Source of the DNA: Haliclona indistincta
Lineage: Eukaryota; Porifera; Demospongiae; Haplosclerida; Chalinidae
NCBI GenBank assembly: GCA_964017065.1
Contig: OZ024784.1
Location: 12,009,152-12,073,151 of the forward strand
Reading direction: 5' to 3'
Length of the DNA stretch: 64,000 bases
Below the pieces are notes generated by a model, which saw only the letters and a program-made list of their open reading frames with translations, did not search any database and had not been told where the DNA came from. The stretch's first letter is position 1. Each line of letters opens with the position of its first letter. This document shows positions 43,426 through 54,900 of this stretch, in pieces. A program made the position numbers and the translations under genes.

Positions 43426-45845
43426 TCAAAACACCATTGCTGTGTGCAGACTGGGGCCGGAAGGACATCTGGTATGTACTATGTCTTTTTGCGATGTCGA
43501 TGAGTGTAGTGGTGATACTCCAAGGCTGTTGTATCTTGTGTGGGTACGGGGCTTGCGACCAGCATTCTTCATGCTGATAAAACCTTGATGCATGTTCTGA
43601 ATTTGCTCGAGCAAGACGTCAACTTCTCCTGTCACTTTCTCTCTCTGGTGGAGTGAAGCCTCATTGTCAGCTTTGAGGTTTAGACTGAGGTTTAGACTGT
43701 CTGCAGGTTTATCATAGAGTTCTGGCAACAGGTCTTTCATCATCATGTCCACATCTGAGTTCAGCTGCCTGCAAGATACCAGAGAAAAAATTTTGATTAA
43801 AGATGTTCACATCGTATTTGAAATAGGAATACTAAATCTAGCCAGTGCTAGGTAACACAATAGTAAAACAAACATTGATTCAGGCAGGTACTCACTTATT
43901 GATCTCAGCAAACTCATGATCCACATAGTCTTTAGATGGCATTCTACTGTCAGATGAGACCCTGTGTAACAGTATGTTTTCCAGATGGTTTGGTGAGGTT
44001 GAATCTCTGACTCCTACATAGCCAGATTGTCCTCTGCATCGCATAGAAAACCTTCCAGCCGAAAAGGCACGTCTTCTGATGCTTGGGATTATTGGTGCTG
44101 CTTTTCTTTGTCCTGTCTCACAGATAGCCGGGCTGTTGGCTCGCTCAATATAGGAGCTTCCTAGTGAATCTGTGCTTGCATCGCTAGTGATGGAATTACG
44201 TTTCAAAGAATCTCTTCCATGTTTTGAAGAGTTGGCACTCCCAATACGGATAATAGTGGGAAGATGGTGTTCAGGAGTTTCTGGAGTGTATAGTTGTTCA
44301 GTGAGTTTGCTGCTGTTACTGCTAGCAAGGGAGGTCATTGATCCGTCTGGATATTCAGCACTGTAGACAATACACATGTAAATTAATGTTCACAACTTTC
44401 ATCAGCTAATACTCACTCTCTGGTTGAGCATGGTTCATCCATCACTCTAAACTCTTTGCTGTAACAGTTGGTCTTTGACAAGCTGAATCGAGACTTGAAG
44501 CTCTTGGAGTAGTCCATACACTCCAGCACTTTGTGGTCAATCCTGTGAGGCTCAGCAACTCTGCCTTTGAGAAAACACATCTGCAAACACAAAACAAGAA
44601 TTATCACAACGTTCACTGACACTAATCTGATAATTGTCAGGCATTCAGTACTATAATTCTGCTATTTACCTCACACATGCTGAAGTGACACTCTGTACAG
44701 TGATAACGATATCCCGTCATTGTTTTTGTTCCGCACACTGTACATTTGACTGGGTGAACAACTAGACAGAAAGAGATGAGATAAACAAGTTGTTGTTGTT
44801 ATTTCAAATGTTCTTTACCTTTCTCCATGTCTGATAGAGCGTACCACAGTTCTATCCAAGAGAAGAAGTTGAGAGCCGGAGAAGCACAGAAGACTTTAGT
44901 GAACTCAAACAAGGAGACCCATGGTCGCTGTAGACCACCATAATCTTCCTCATCTTCAATGTCCTCCTCTTCTCTAAGAAAATAGAGGCATTCTGAGATT
45001 GCTCGGTTTGCAGTTTGGTGGCTAGAATAAATGACTTCGTGTAGGCAAGTTGCCATCTACACATTAATAAAAATATGCAGTCAAGTTTACATGGCTGATA
45101 ATGTGAAGCAGTGGCATACCATTTCCACAGCATCAAAGAAGAATTGCAGTTCATCTCTACCAACATTGCCTCCATCACCAGTAGCAGCCAGGATTCCAAA
45201 TAGATCTATAAGATAGCAACACAATAATCAGTAACAGAGTTGCAGTTAGCTATGCAAGCTTACATTTTGCTTTCTCACTGAGTTTGCTGCCACAGAATAA
45301 ACAGAAAAATATCTTGAGTGCACCAGCAGTTAGCACGTTGTTTACACTGAAGAAAAAATATCATAAATGATCAGTCAGCTAGCTGGTAGCGCAGAACACT
45401 TACCATTCAAAAGCAGTCATGACCCAGTTTAGACAGGTTGTGTGTGCCTCCTGGAGCTGCACTGTGGTGTGCTTAGCCTGTGTTCTGCGGCGGAGGGACT
45501 CGTACAGTTCTCCCATGACACTCGAGAGACGTGAAGGAGAAACTATGTCGCTGACAGCCAGTGACTCCACGCCAGCAGTGTGCAATGCTTCTGTCACCAT
45601 AGGTATGTCAACTCGATCCACTGTAAAGAACAACATAATGATAGTAAATTATCCAAGCCACTCAGAACTAGTACAAACTTACACATAAAGGTGTGCTGCA
45701 GTTTGCGCATTTTGAAGGCGAGTCGGTATCTTGGGTACACGACATCGTCTAGCTTAGCTATATTGGACAGAAAGAATGGTAAATGCAACACGAATGCAGC
45801 ATTACTCTCGCAGTGCTCACCAATTTCTCCTAAAAGAGTGTTCAT
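43426..45845 (-). CDS. Dystrobrevin/dystrotelin-related ZZ-domain protein
   Basis: Nine exons encode about 616 residues: 45683-45845, 45404-45620, 45264-45346, 45120-45205, 44819-45056, 44670-44762, 44417-44580, 43896-44360, 43426-43768. The front half has the layout of the dystrophin-family EF-hand region: PRYRLAFKMRKLQHTF, then TCLNWVMTAFE, then GALKIFFCLFCGSKLSEKAK. The ZZ zinc finger follows: VVHPVKCTVCGTKTMTGY, HCTECHFSMCEMCFLKG and PHRIDHKVLEC. Spacing between the second and third Cys pairs is one residue shorter than in dystrobrevin. The C-terminal third is Ser-rich with a short coiled coil. Related proteins link the cytoskeleton to membrane complexes. Lack of spectrin repeats and the small size favour dystrotelin or dystrobrevin over dystrophin. 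Confidence 0.8.
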
Positions 45846-46967
45846 TCTGAGCTATAGAGTTTTCGCGTGATCCGTAATCAACTTGTTTATCTAGCTATTG
45901 GTGCTGTGTTTGGTTTCTGGTACGGGTGTCCGTTTTATACTTCGCAGAACGACCGGAAGTGTAACCAGGATCACACAAGTCGATTGGTTAGAATGTCCAA
46001 TGACCGCAATAATGGAATGTTGTACAATAAACAATATTCCCATAATTATGAGCATGCATGGAATAATTTAGTGAGTGTACTTCTGTAATAAAAAAATCAA
46101 AGTTCATTTGGCTTCTCAGTTCCGATGATAAAAAGTTCAGAATGAGTGAGTCATCTTAATCCGTCAGTCTTTTCCATGACGACAATCCTGAGAGAAGCAG
46201 TTGTTAAGAAAGAACAACTAAAAGAAGTTCACACACACAATAAGAATCTTCAAAAATTACACGTACAGTGCTTTATTCAAAATCCTGCTCTCAACCAAAG
46301 CAATAGTATACCGACTAGTACTACTCTTTCACATCACACCCAGATTCAGGTCATAGTGTAATGAAATTATTCGGTTAGAGGATTCCTTTTGGTGCTAATT
46401 CAAAGGTTAGAACAGTAATTATTCTAGAGGGCGTAGCAGCTCTAATATTATAAATAGTATTCAGTCATAACTATAAGTGTACATGCGCCTTCCAATAATC
46501 ACACAAAGACATCAAACGCCCATAATGTCGTCTATAGCACCATGAGAAAACTCTGCTGTGGAGTGATGTGTCTACTGCAACCGAGCTAGAACAAGGAGGT
46601 GGGCTAATTAGACAAGAACAATAACTCATCATAATTTTTTATATTTAGCTACAAGGCACCACACCATAACCTCCTACAGAGAGTGAATACCCACCACATT
46701 GTGGTCATTGTACGCAGGTACTATTCAGGAAAACCTCCTGCAGAGAGTGAATACCCACCACATTGTGGTCATTGTACGCAGGTACTATTCAGGAAATTTT
46801 CGCAGGAGAAAATTTTCGTGAATGCGCAAGATAGAGTATTTCGTGAATCAGTGCTATTGGCCTATCTTTGTCAACTAAAACAAGACATTTGAGGATAAAA
46901 TTTTCGTGAATAGTCTGTAATTCGTGAAAATTTTCTACCGCGAAATTTTTCCGCTATACAGTGGATA
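45846..46967. other. Intergenic with local repeats
   Basis: Presumed promoter of the dystrotelin-like gene at the left, and the 3' side of MED18 at the right. Contains a tandem duplication (46668-46795) and, at 46790-46960, several copies of an AAAATTTTCGTGAAT / GCGAAATTTTTCCGC type motif in both orientations, likely a degenerate inverted-repeat element. ORFs here (for example 46146-46361) show no family resemblance. Confidence 0.5.
46668..46795. repeat. Tandem duplication, two units of about 64 bp
   Basis: Two adjacent copies containing CAGAGAGTGAATACCCACCA and GTACGCAGGTACTATTCAGG, almost identical, joined directly. Confidence 0.9.
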
Positions 46968-49897
46968 TCAAGAGCTAGGATACGGCTTTAGGTGCTCAGC
47001 AAAGCTTTTCATATCTGCTCCAACGTTGTCCTGTCCTGACAATGCCAAAGCTGACATCTCTACCAGGTAATTGGTGGAAATAGCATGTGCTGTACCAGCA
47101 TCACCTGACTCATTTGGCTAAATAATAGAAGGTATCAGTAAAATAAAAATATAGCATACAAGAATTAACAACATTCTGCAGTCAGCTAAGTTGATCAACA
47201 GCATGGTTGAGCATGTAACACATCCTACACACAAGGTGTGGCTGATACAGCAAATTGGTGCATTTGAGACTTGTAGAATTACAACTAGTACTCACATCAC
47301 ACCTAATAGCAGCCTGTTTGACAGCCAAGATCAGCTTATATACAACTATAATGATTGTGAACTCTCTATGATCTTGCGACAGCTATGACGATATCATTGG
47401 TACCAAAGACTACACGTGGGTACAAACCCTACAGCACCATCAAACACACATTTCTTGTAATAATTAAAGCCGGTTGGATCTTACATGTTTCAAACAGGCA
47501 CTAATGTTGACACATTGTATAATCATAGTAGATTGATCTATTGACGCTCAAATTCCATGTACATCTTCACCACAACTATGCAGTAATTGTTTGATATCAG
47601 AGTGATGTCAGCTAGTAAACAGGTGAACAAACCCATAAAAGGATAATTGAGTGTGAAATTCTATCCTTGTAGCAACACAATAGCGTTCCTGCACTGACCT
47701 GATAAACTCTGAACACTTTCACATACAGTGATCCCTTCCTAAATAATTCTCCACGGACTATGATTTCTGACACTGCCCTATAGTGAAGGCAGACACATTA
47801 TCACTACAGCTACCAGGTAATTACATAGCTATACATTTCTGTTTTGACTGAATACATGTAGTCAAAGACATGAACAACCTGGTTTGTGGTTTACGGCACT
47901 GTTAGATCAAGTCTATAGTCATGTTCACACACATTGACAGACAGACAAACACAAAAGTGAACAGACCAAAAACCAAGCTCTTTGAGACACTCTAGTAGGT
48001 TTTGACTGCATCCAGTATTGATACAGGTTCTGATGGCAGCCGGTCTGTTGGCGTCACCCATCTCTAGTTGACCATGATAGGAGAGAACCCTGAGGCAAGG
48101 AATAGTTGACAAAAACAAGCATTATTTGGTTCAGTAGCCATGCCACATGCTGGTACTTGGCAGTGTATGATCAAAACAATTTGTGGTTAGAAAAAGGAAA
48201 ACAAGCAACATTCCAGGGAAATACTAGACCACAAACCAACTGAGTGGGAGGAAGAGAGCACACTGACTGCATGACGGCACATGCTGTACCAATCGATCTT
48301 TTATGAATGTGCACATACTGTAAGATATAAGGTACTCTATCAATAACTCTGTCATTCTAGTAAGAGAAGAGGCATGTCTACACATCCACACCCTGTCAAA
48401 CAGTGTCCCTGCTGGTTATCCAACAACACTACAAAGCATGACCAGGCACCCACAGAGCTAACCACAGTTGGACTACTCCCATGCAACCATCATAGCTAAA
48501 GATGTGTAGTAATGGTTATGTGGGAGTAGAAATATTACGCTAATAGTCAAATAAAAGTTCACTTAAGTCTTCAGCAATCTCTATATGAACATTACTTTGC
48601 AAGCATTGTTCATGTTCACACATTCTTGACAATTACACGGTGTATACAGCCACATGTGGACTGTGTGCCTGTTTAGTGTACATCCTGCAGTTGCTAGGGT
48701 AATAGAATTTGAAACAGGCAACCATATAAAGTTCAGTAAATATTTTAGTTGGTTTCTCATAAAACAATATTTTACTATTGTATTGGTTGAAATTTCATGG
48801 GGCATTAATCTTGCAGTTTTGTGTATGCCGTACCACCTGTGAGAATTTTAAACCCACATTATTATGTAGTGAACACCCACAAACCAAGAATTTATACAGT
48901 TTGAAAATTGAAACAGCAAACAGATAATGTGGTCTGCTATTATGACAACAAACATGATTATCTCACCAAGGAGCGTCTGGCTGACCCAGTGACTGGCGTA
49001 CATGTAGCTTTGTTATCGTGTTAGTACCAGCTTCTGAGAAAGAATATAACAAAGTGCTATAATAGAGTTAATTCAATACAACTCTTTCATATTATTGGTA
49101 TACAAGACTGTCTCGTATTATTGGTGTTGCATTGTTCTTATTATAGCCTCATTCCAGTACCCCAAGGCTCAGTCTCATGCTATGAACAAGGATACGAAAA
49201 TTTCTGTCTACTTTTTCAGCTAAGTTGTGCATGGTTCTGGCTAAATGTATATGTTTAAAATCACATTTTGATGATGTGTACCTACCCTGTGCATAGCTTA
49301 ATAATAACTTCAAAGCAAAAATGATCTTGCATGAACAAAGAAGGCTGAAGTTATGAGTTATGTCTGCCTGTGCAGTTTTGTTGCATACTATCCCCCAAAT
49401 ACTGAATATCAAATTATATCAATAATGTAGCATATAAACTTTAGTGACGACTGTTCAACTATGCTTGGATAGAAAATTAAATCAAGCATGACATTGCATC
49501 AATCATTTACGTCATTAGTACATCAACAGTCACTAGTACGTCAACAGTTAATTTCGTGGATAGATAATAGATTCCATTTCAAGGATGCAACTAGATTGCT
49601 TTCTGCAACCATGGTAATCCGCATCATGCTGACCGTCTTACTCTATGCTATAATATTATCTACTAATGCACAGGACTACAATAATAATTGTAATCAGCTG
49701 ATTCATGGTAGCACGTGATCACCGATTTTCAGCGTGATGTCTCTGTCGGCAAATTGCACGCCTCCTGCACTTGAGTAGTCGCACAGTCCTCTTAGCCGGT
49801 GAATGAGAGCGCCATAATTTGCCTCAGAAACGCTTCCAAACAGCAGAAACTCGCATTGTCCTTGTTGTTGCTGGAGTGGTGGTACTCTAGTCGCCAT
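46968..49897 (-). CDS. MED18: Mediator complex subunit 18
   Basis: Five exons encode about 197 residues (human has 208): 49723-49897, 48967-49033, 47965-48089, 47699-47777, 46968-47117. Diagnostic segments are FLLFGSVSEANYGALIHRLR with GLCD, VRQSLGQPDAPW joined to VLSYHGQLEMGDANRPAAIR, SEIIVRGELFRKGSLYVKVF and SALALSGQDNVGADMKSFAE with HLKP. These follow human MED18 in order. MED18 lies in the Mediator head module with MED20 and contacts RNA polymerase II. Coding exons are spread over 2.9 kb with introns up to nearly 900 bp, sparse for this window. Coordinates of exon 3 may be off by 2. Confidence 0.93.
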
Positions 49898-50038
49898 ATT
49901 AATGGGTGCGGTCTCTTGAAGCGCGTCGGCACGCCCTCTCCGTGGAAACGATCGACTTGGTCATCTTGGTCGAGTCATTGTGCTGCCGTACTACGGTACT
50001 AGTACAGTTTGTGTGTGCCTGTAATTGTTCAGATCAGT
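49898..50038. promoter_or_regulatory. Divergent promoter region MED18 / UBE4B
   Basis: 141 bp between start codons of two genes facing away from each other. It is relatively GC-rich compared with the flanks. No TATA box seen. Confidence 0.6.
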
Positions 50039-51930
50039 ATGAGTTCTAACGGTAACAATGAACTATCTGTTGATGAGGTGAGAAAATCATTGGGTACCTT
50101 CACTCCTCCCCTACTACATGAATATTGTGTTTACTAGATACGACGTCGTAGATTGCAACGTCTTCAACGATTAGGTGATCTTCCTCTGCGATCTCAGTCT
50201 GGGCCTTCATCTACTGTTGGTGAAAGGAGTGTAGAAAGTGATGGTACCGGTCATGTAGCTGTGTCACCTGGACCTACATCTGCGACAGTTGTATGTGTAC
50301 AGATAGTGTGTGTAATTCACTGCTTATTATACTATTTATAACTATAGTCATTGGAAAGAGAATCAGTAGATTCGGGGTCACTGGAACCAATGGAAAGAGA
50401 ATCACTAGAGTCAGGGTCACTGGAACCAATGGATCTGTCACCATCCTCTACTTCCTATTCTCAATACTCTCTTGTCTCTGAAGACTCTTCTATAACCCAG
50501 AAACCTGCTGCTGCTCTCCACGCTCTCCTCTCTCGAGTGTTCTGTGTGAGTTTTTCATCACCGGTTGCTATGGAAGGATTGACTCTGCTACCATGTTTGT
50601 CACAGAGTTTATCAGACGATCTTTCATCAGGTTAGCGTGGTTTCACTATACTGTTCATCACACTTAATCTTGTCTTAGCATACATCAATACTGATGACCT
50701 CATCTCTCAGCTGCTAGTGGAGCGCCTCTCAATGTTCACACACTCATCGTCCAACACTACTACCACCACACCGCCAGCAACTAGTCCTATGAAGCTACAT
50801 ATTGCGTCTCCTTCAGTAACTCTCTCCTCTCCTTCCTCTCTCTCCTCTTCCTCGGTATGCACTGCTCGATATAGCGGTCATCAGAAAGGCAGAATGGGAA
50901 TGGTGTCCTTCTTGCTGGACTGCTATGACAGAGCATGCCAAGAAGAACGTTATGTTAAGGTGTGCTGTAACATGATAGTTTGGCAGTGTGTTCCTGTACT
51001 TTTTATGTAGCAAATAATAATACTCTCAACTAATAATTATTCTCAAAATTAATTGGCTGATTTAGTGTTTTTCTAAATCTAAGTAACAAGTACCACATGG
51101 GAACTACACTATTATTCATTGCTATAGAAGGCATCGTCTAACAGAGCAGAGGTGCTGACAGCCTGCCAGCAACAAACCGTCTCCTTCATGAGTAGTGTGC
51201 TGTGTGGCTACTTAGACACAGAGACATTCTCAAGGTACTCAATGCTATGTGTCCCTAAACAACCAACAGTGAATGTATTCCTAGACTGTACTTTCTCTAT
51301 TGCTCAAGTTCCTAGAAAATTGAATGTTTGTTTTATTGTCATGTCGATCAATATTCATTTAGCTACATCATGAAGATGAAAGCCTAGTGTGATTTCCTGT
51401 TGTTAGCACTAATAGGCACTTTATCTGGTAATAACTGTTATTCCTCCAGCTCCCAATCAGCCCTCTTACCTCATCTTGTCAGCTCTCACCCTCTCCCTTC
51501 TGGTTTCTTGTCTGATCTTGTCTTACACACATATGCCGAGGGTATGGGAGAGAGTGACCCGTTAGAATGCCTCAGTATGGTAAGATGCACTGTAATTATC
51601 AACCTGGTAATGCTTGTTGTCCAGGTGTTCATGCCTGTTATTCTTGGTTTGAGTGATGCTGCTCGTAACTCCTCTCCTCTTGTTGATGGCTGCCATGTTC
51701 CTGTATTATTACTAGCAGAACTGTGTGAAGTGAAGCAAGCAACAGGATCTCTCAGACCAATATGCTTATTGGTAACTCACACACCATCTTTGCTGATTGT
51801 CTACTCTCTTTGATTTCAGCTAACAAAACATGAAAAATGGCTTCCAAAAATTTCAGGTCGTCATGGTCAACAACATTCCTTGCTGGGCCCGTTTTTGTCA
51901 CTCTCTGGACTATTAGAAGATTCAGTAAGT

Positions 51931-51973
<43 letters not shown>

Positions 51974-54900
51974 TGGTGGTTCAACTGGTAGAGTCTTGGG
52001 TTTATACCGAAGAGGACACTGGTTCGAATCCCAGAGCAGGAGGAAAAAAAAACCAAAAAGAACATCACAAGTACTCCAGCCCTCCAGCCCACCCATCTGT
52101 AAAACGGGTACCTGGTCTTGTACTGGGGAGCAAAGCACACTGGCTGTGTCTCACATTGTCCACTAATGGTAGTTGGCAGTGGGAGGCACAGTTGGTACCT
52201 CCTGCGAGTTCCTTGCCCAGGCTCTGGGAGTGCTCATAGCACCGGCACATCGTACCTGCTTAGTGCACAGGTGCCCTGGCTTGTCCAGGAACGCGTGACC
52301 GGTGGGCAGTGGGCAGTGAAAGGCTTTTTGCTTTTGCTTTTTTGCCACACCAGTTCTTGTGTTATGTTTGGTTCTCATTTGTGTTAGGTTGCAGTAAGGC
52401 AGCAGTATTTGTCTGATAAGCTAACAGAAGATGAGGCTCATAGCCTAGGAACAGCACTGACACAAACCATCAGTGTAGCACGAGTGAGCTAATAAAGGGA
52501 TAATTTTACTGTGTGCCATAGTGGCTCACACTGCATTGCATCAATGAAAATGTGTCATGACATCATTTGTATTGACTTTTGGTTGCAATGCAATGTGCTA
52601 AGTAAGCTCTTGCTTTTTCATGTGATACAATACTCACCATTACTGCTACCATACATGTAGATTGAGCTTCATAATAATCATTTTGCGAATTGGCAGCAAA
52701 AAATGCAAGTTGCACGTTTGAACTTCGTAGCTGAAGTCTATTCCATGTTCATGAAATGTTCATGGCAGTATTGTTATGTGGGCATGTTAAATTTTGGGAA
52801 AATTACTGTATGAAAAATAATAATAGCAATCTACATGTATATTATGTTATGAGTAACATACACTCCTTAGAATGAGATGTTCAAAGTCATTCATTCTTTG
52901 CTGCGTTGTGGAGATACAAGGAAGAACACACTGGACTTTTTAGAGCAGTTACTTGCATTCAATACTAAGAAGACCCAGCTAGTGACTGATCGCCATTCCT
53001 GCTCATCTGATGGATTCTTGCTCAATCTTCTCACAATCTTACAGCAGCTATGTGACAAGGTGAAACTATCCACTGTGGACCCCCTCTACCTCTGCCAGCA
53101 CGACATTAGAGTGAGCATAGAACAAGAGACTAGAATAGCTTGCTCTCAGAAACAACTCGAGGAGTGGCAGATAGACAGTGGTAAGTTCACATGCAGCAAT
53201 GCTTATGTTGTAGTACATGTATCATTGTTGGCTGCCTGCTTTCAGTCTAGTTAGGCAGCATTACCTGTGCCCACGGTACATGTGAGGCAATGTGTATTTG
53301 GAAATTGCCATGTACATGTCTGATGTGTCATTCTAGGATCTTGAGAACATTATACTTGTACCAAAAATTTGAGCAATGTGTGTGAATGACAAAGCTGACA
53401 GAAATACTGTGCCATAGTCATAATTAATTATTATTGATTATCATTTTTCTCTCTTACAGGGCTCAGTGCAAAATTTCCCACAGAATGTTTCTTTATGACT
53501 GCTCACTGTCATCACATTGCATTATCTACAGCCTTGAATCGTTATCGTCAAGGCATCAGAGAAATACGCCACATCAAGCAAGTATGCCATACTCTTAGTT
53601 ATAATGTATCACCGCCGCTTGGCAGTGATATGTATCGTGATTTAAGATGGCGGATGTAATGGGCTGAAACTAGAGGCACCTGATGCTAAAGATCTGGAAA
53701 TTGTTGGTGTTAGAATATTTTGTTGTCTGTCCTAGCGACGAAAATTAAACATGTAAAAATAGTATTAACACACAATGCGCGTTTTATGTTATGCAGTCAG
53801 CGATGGAGTTAAATAAAATTTCACAATCTTTGATAGGTATCTTATTGGTTTGATATTCAGGTACTGGCTGAGTGTGAGGCCAGCAAGCGTCCTCTACCAG
53901 CTCGAGCTAAAGAGAGGTTACAAAACCTGATGAAATGGCAGACGAACTGGGAGGCTATCATTCTAGACCAAGAGCTACTGCAGCACTCAATGCAGTTCTT
54001 CTGCATGGCAGCTGAATGGATGACAACTGTAGCATATGGAGTTATGTATGTAGAGCTAGACAGATAGACAGTTAGAAAATTTACAGTTGTCCCTGCCTTA
54101 CTGACTGTTTTTACAATGAACTGTACATGTATTCTTGCAGTGCCAAAGTACCAACTATTGGTACTGACCCTCCAATGAAGTTTGCCATCATCCCAGAGTT
54201 CTTCATTGAAGATATTGCTGACTTCATACTCTTCTCAGCACAGTATGCTCCTCTTGTAGTATTCTAGTGTATCATTATCTTCCTTAGTCGTATGCCAGCA
54301 GTACTTCATGATCCTGGATTCTCTAATATAGCAACATTTATGGTACTCATGATATGTAGTAAGGGTTACATCGCTAACCCTTACATGTTGGCTAAACTCA
54401 TAGAGGTCAGTCAGCCTTTGTAACTTACCTTAACGGTTTGCTTTCATCGTGTTTGTCTTCCTCAGGTTGTATTTGTGGTAATTACTGGCATTCACCATCA
54501 CAGTGCTCGTATGATTGATATGTTTGCTGCCAACTCTCTCACTCAGCCTCACTTTGCACCTGCTCTTATGAGAATATACATTGGTGAGTGTGTTTGATGT
54601 GATCCGTTTATAGAGAGTTGGATCAAGTTTTGGTAGTATTGGACAAGTTAACAATCCTGAGGTTTTTGTTTGTGTACATTTTCCCACATAGATATGGAGA
54701 ACATGGGTGGGTCAAATGAGTTTTTTGACAAGTTCACAGTTCGCTATCACCTGTCAGTCATACTAGGGAAATTGTGGGAATATCCTGACCATCGCTCAAC
54801 AATCATCAACGAGAGCAAGTAATCACTAGTTTAGCATCTTTTTGTCTGTTGCATCTCTCTCTATTCTCAGGAACAGTAGGGATGATGGTTCCTTTGTTCG

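Noticed and set aside
45867..46361. Plus-strand ORFs upstream of the dystrotelin-like gene
   Set aside because: No domain, no splice context, and composition like random AT-rich DNA.
51972..52045. Possible functional tRNA gene
   Set aside because: Pol III boxes are good, but the acceptor and anticodon stems are imperfect and a non-coding body follows; better explained as a SINE head.
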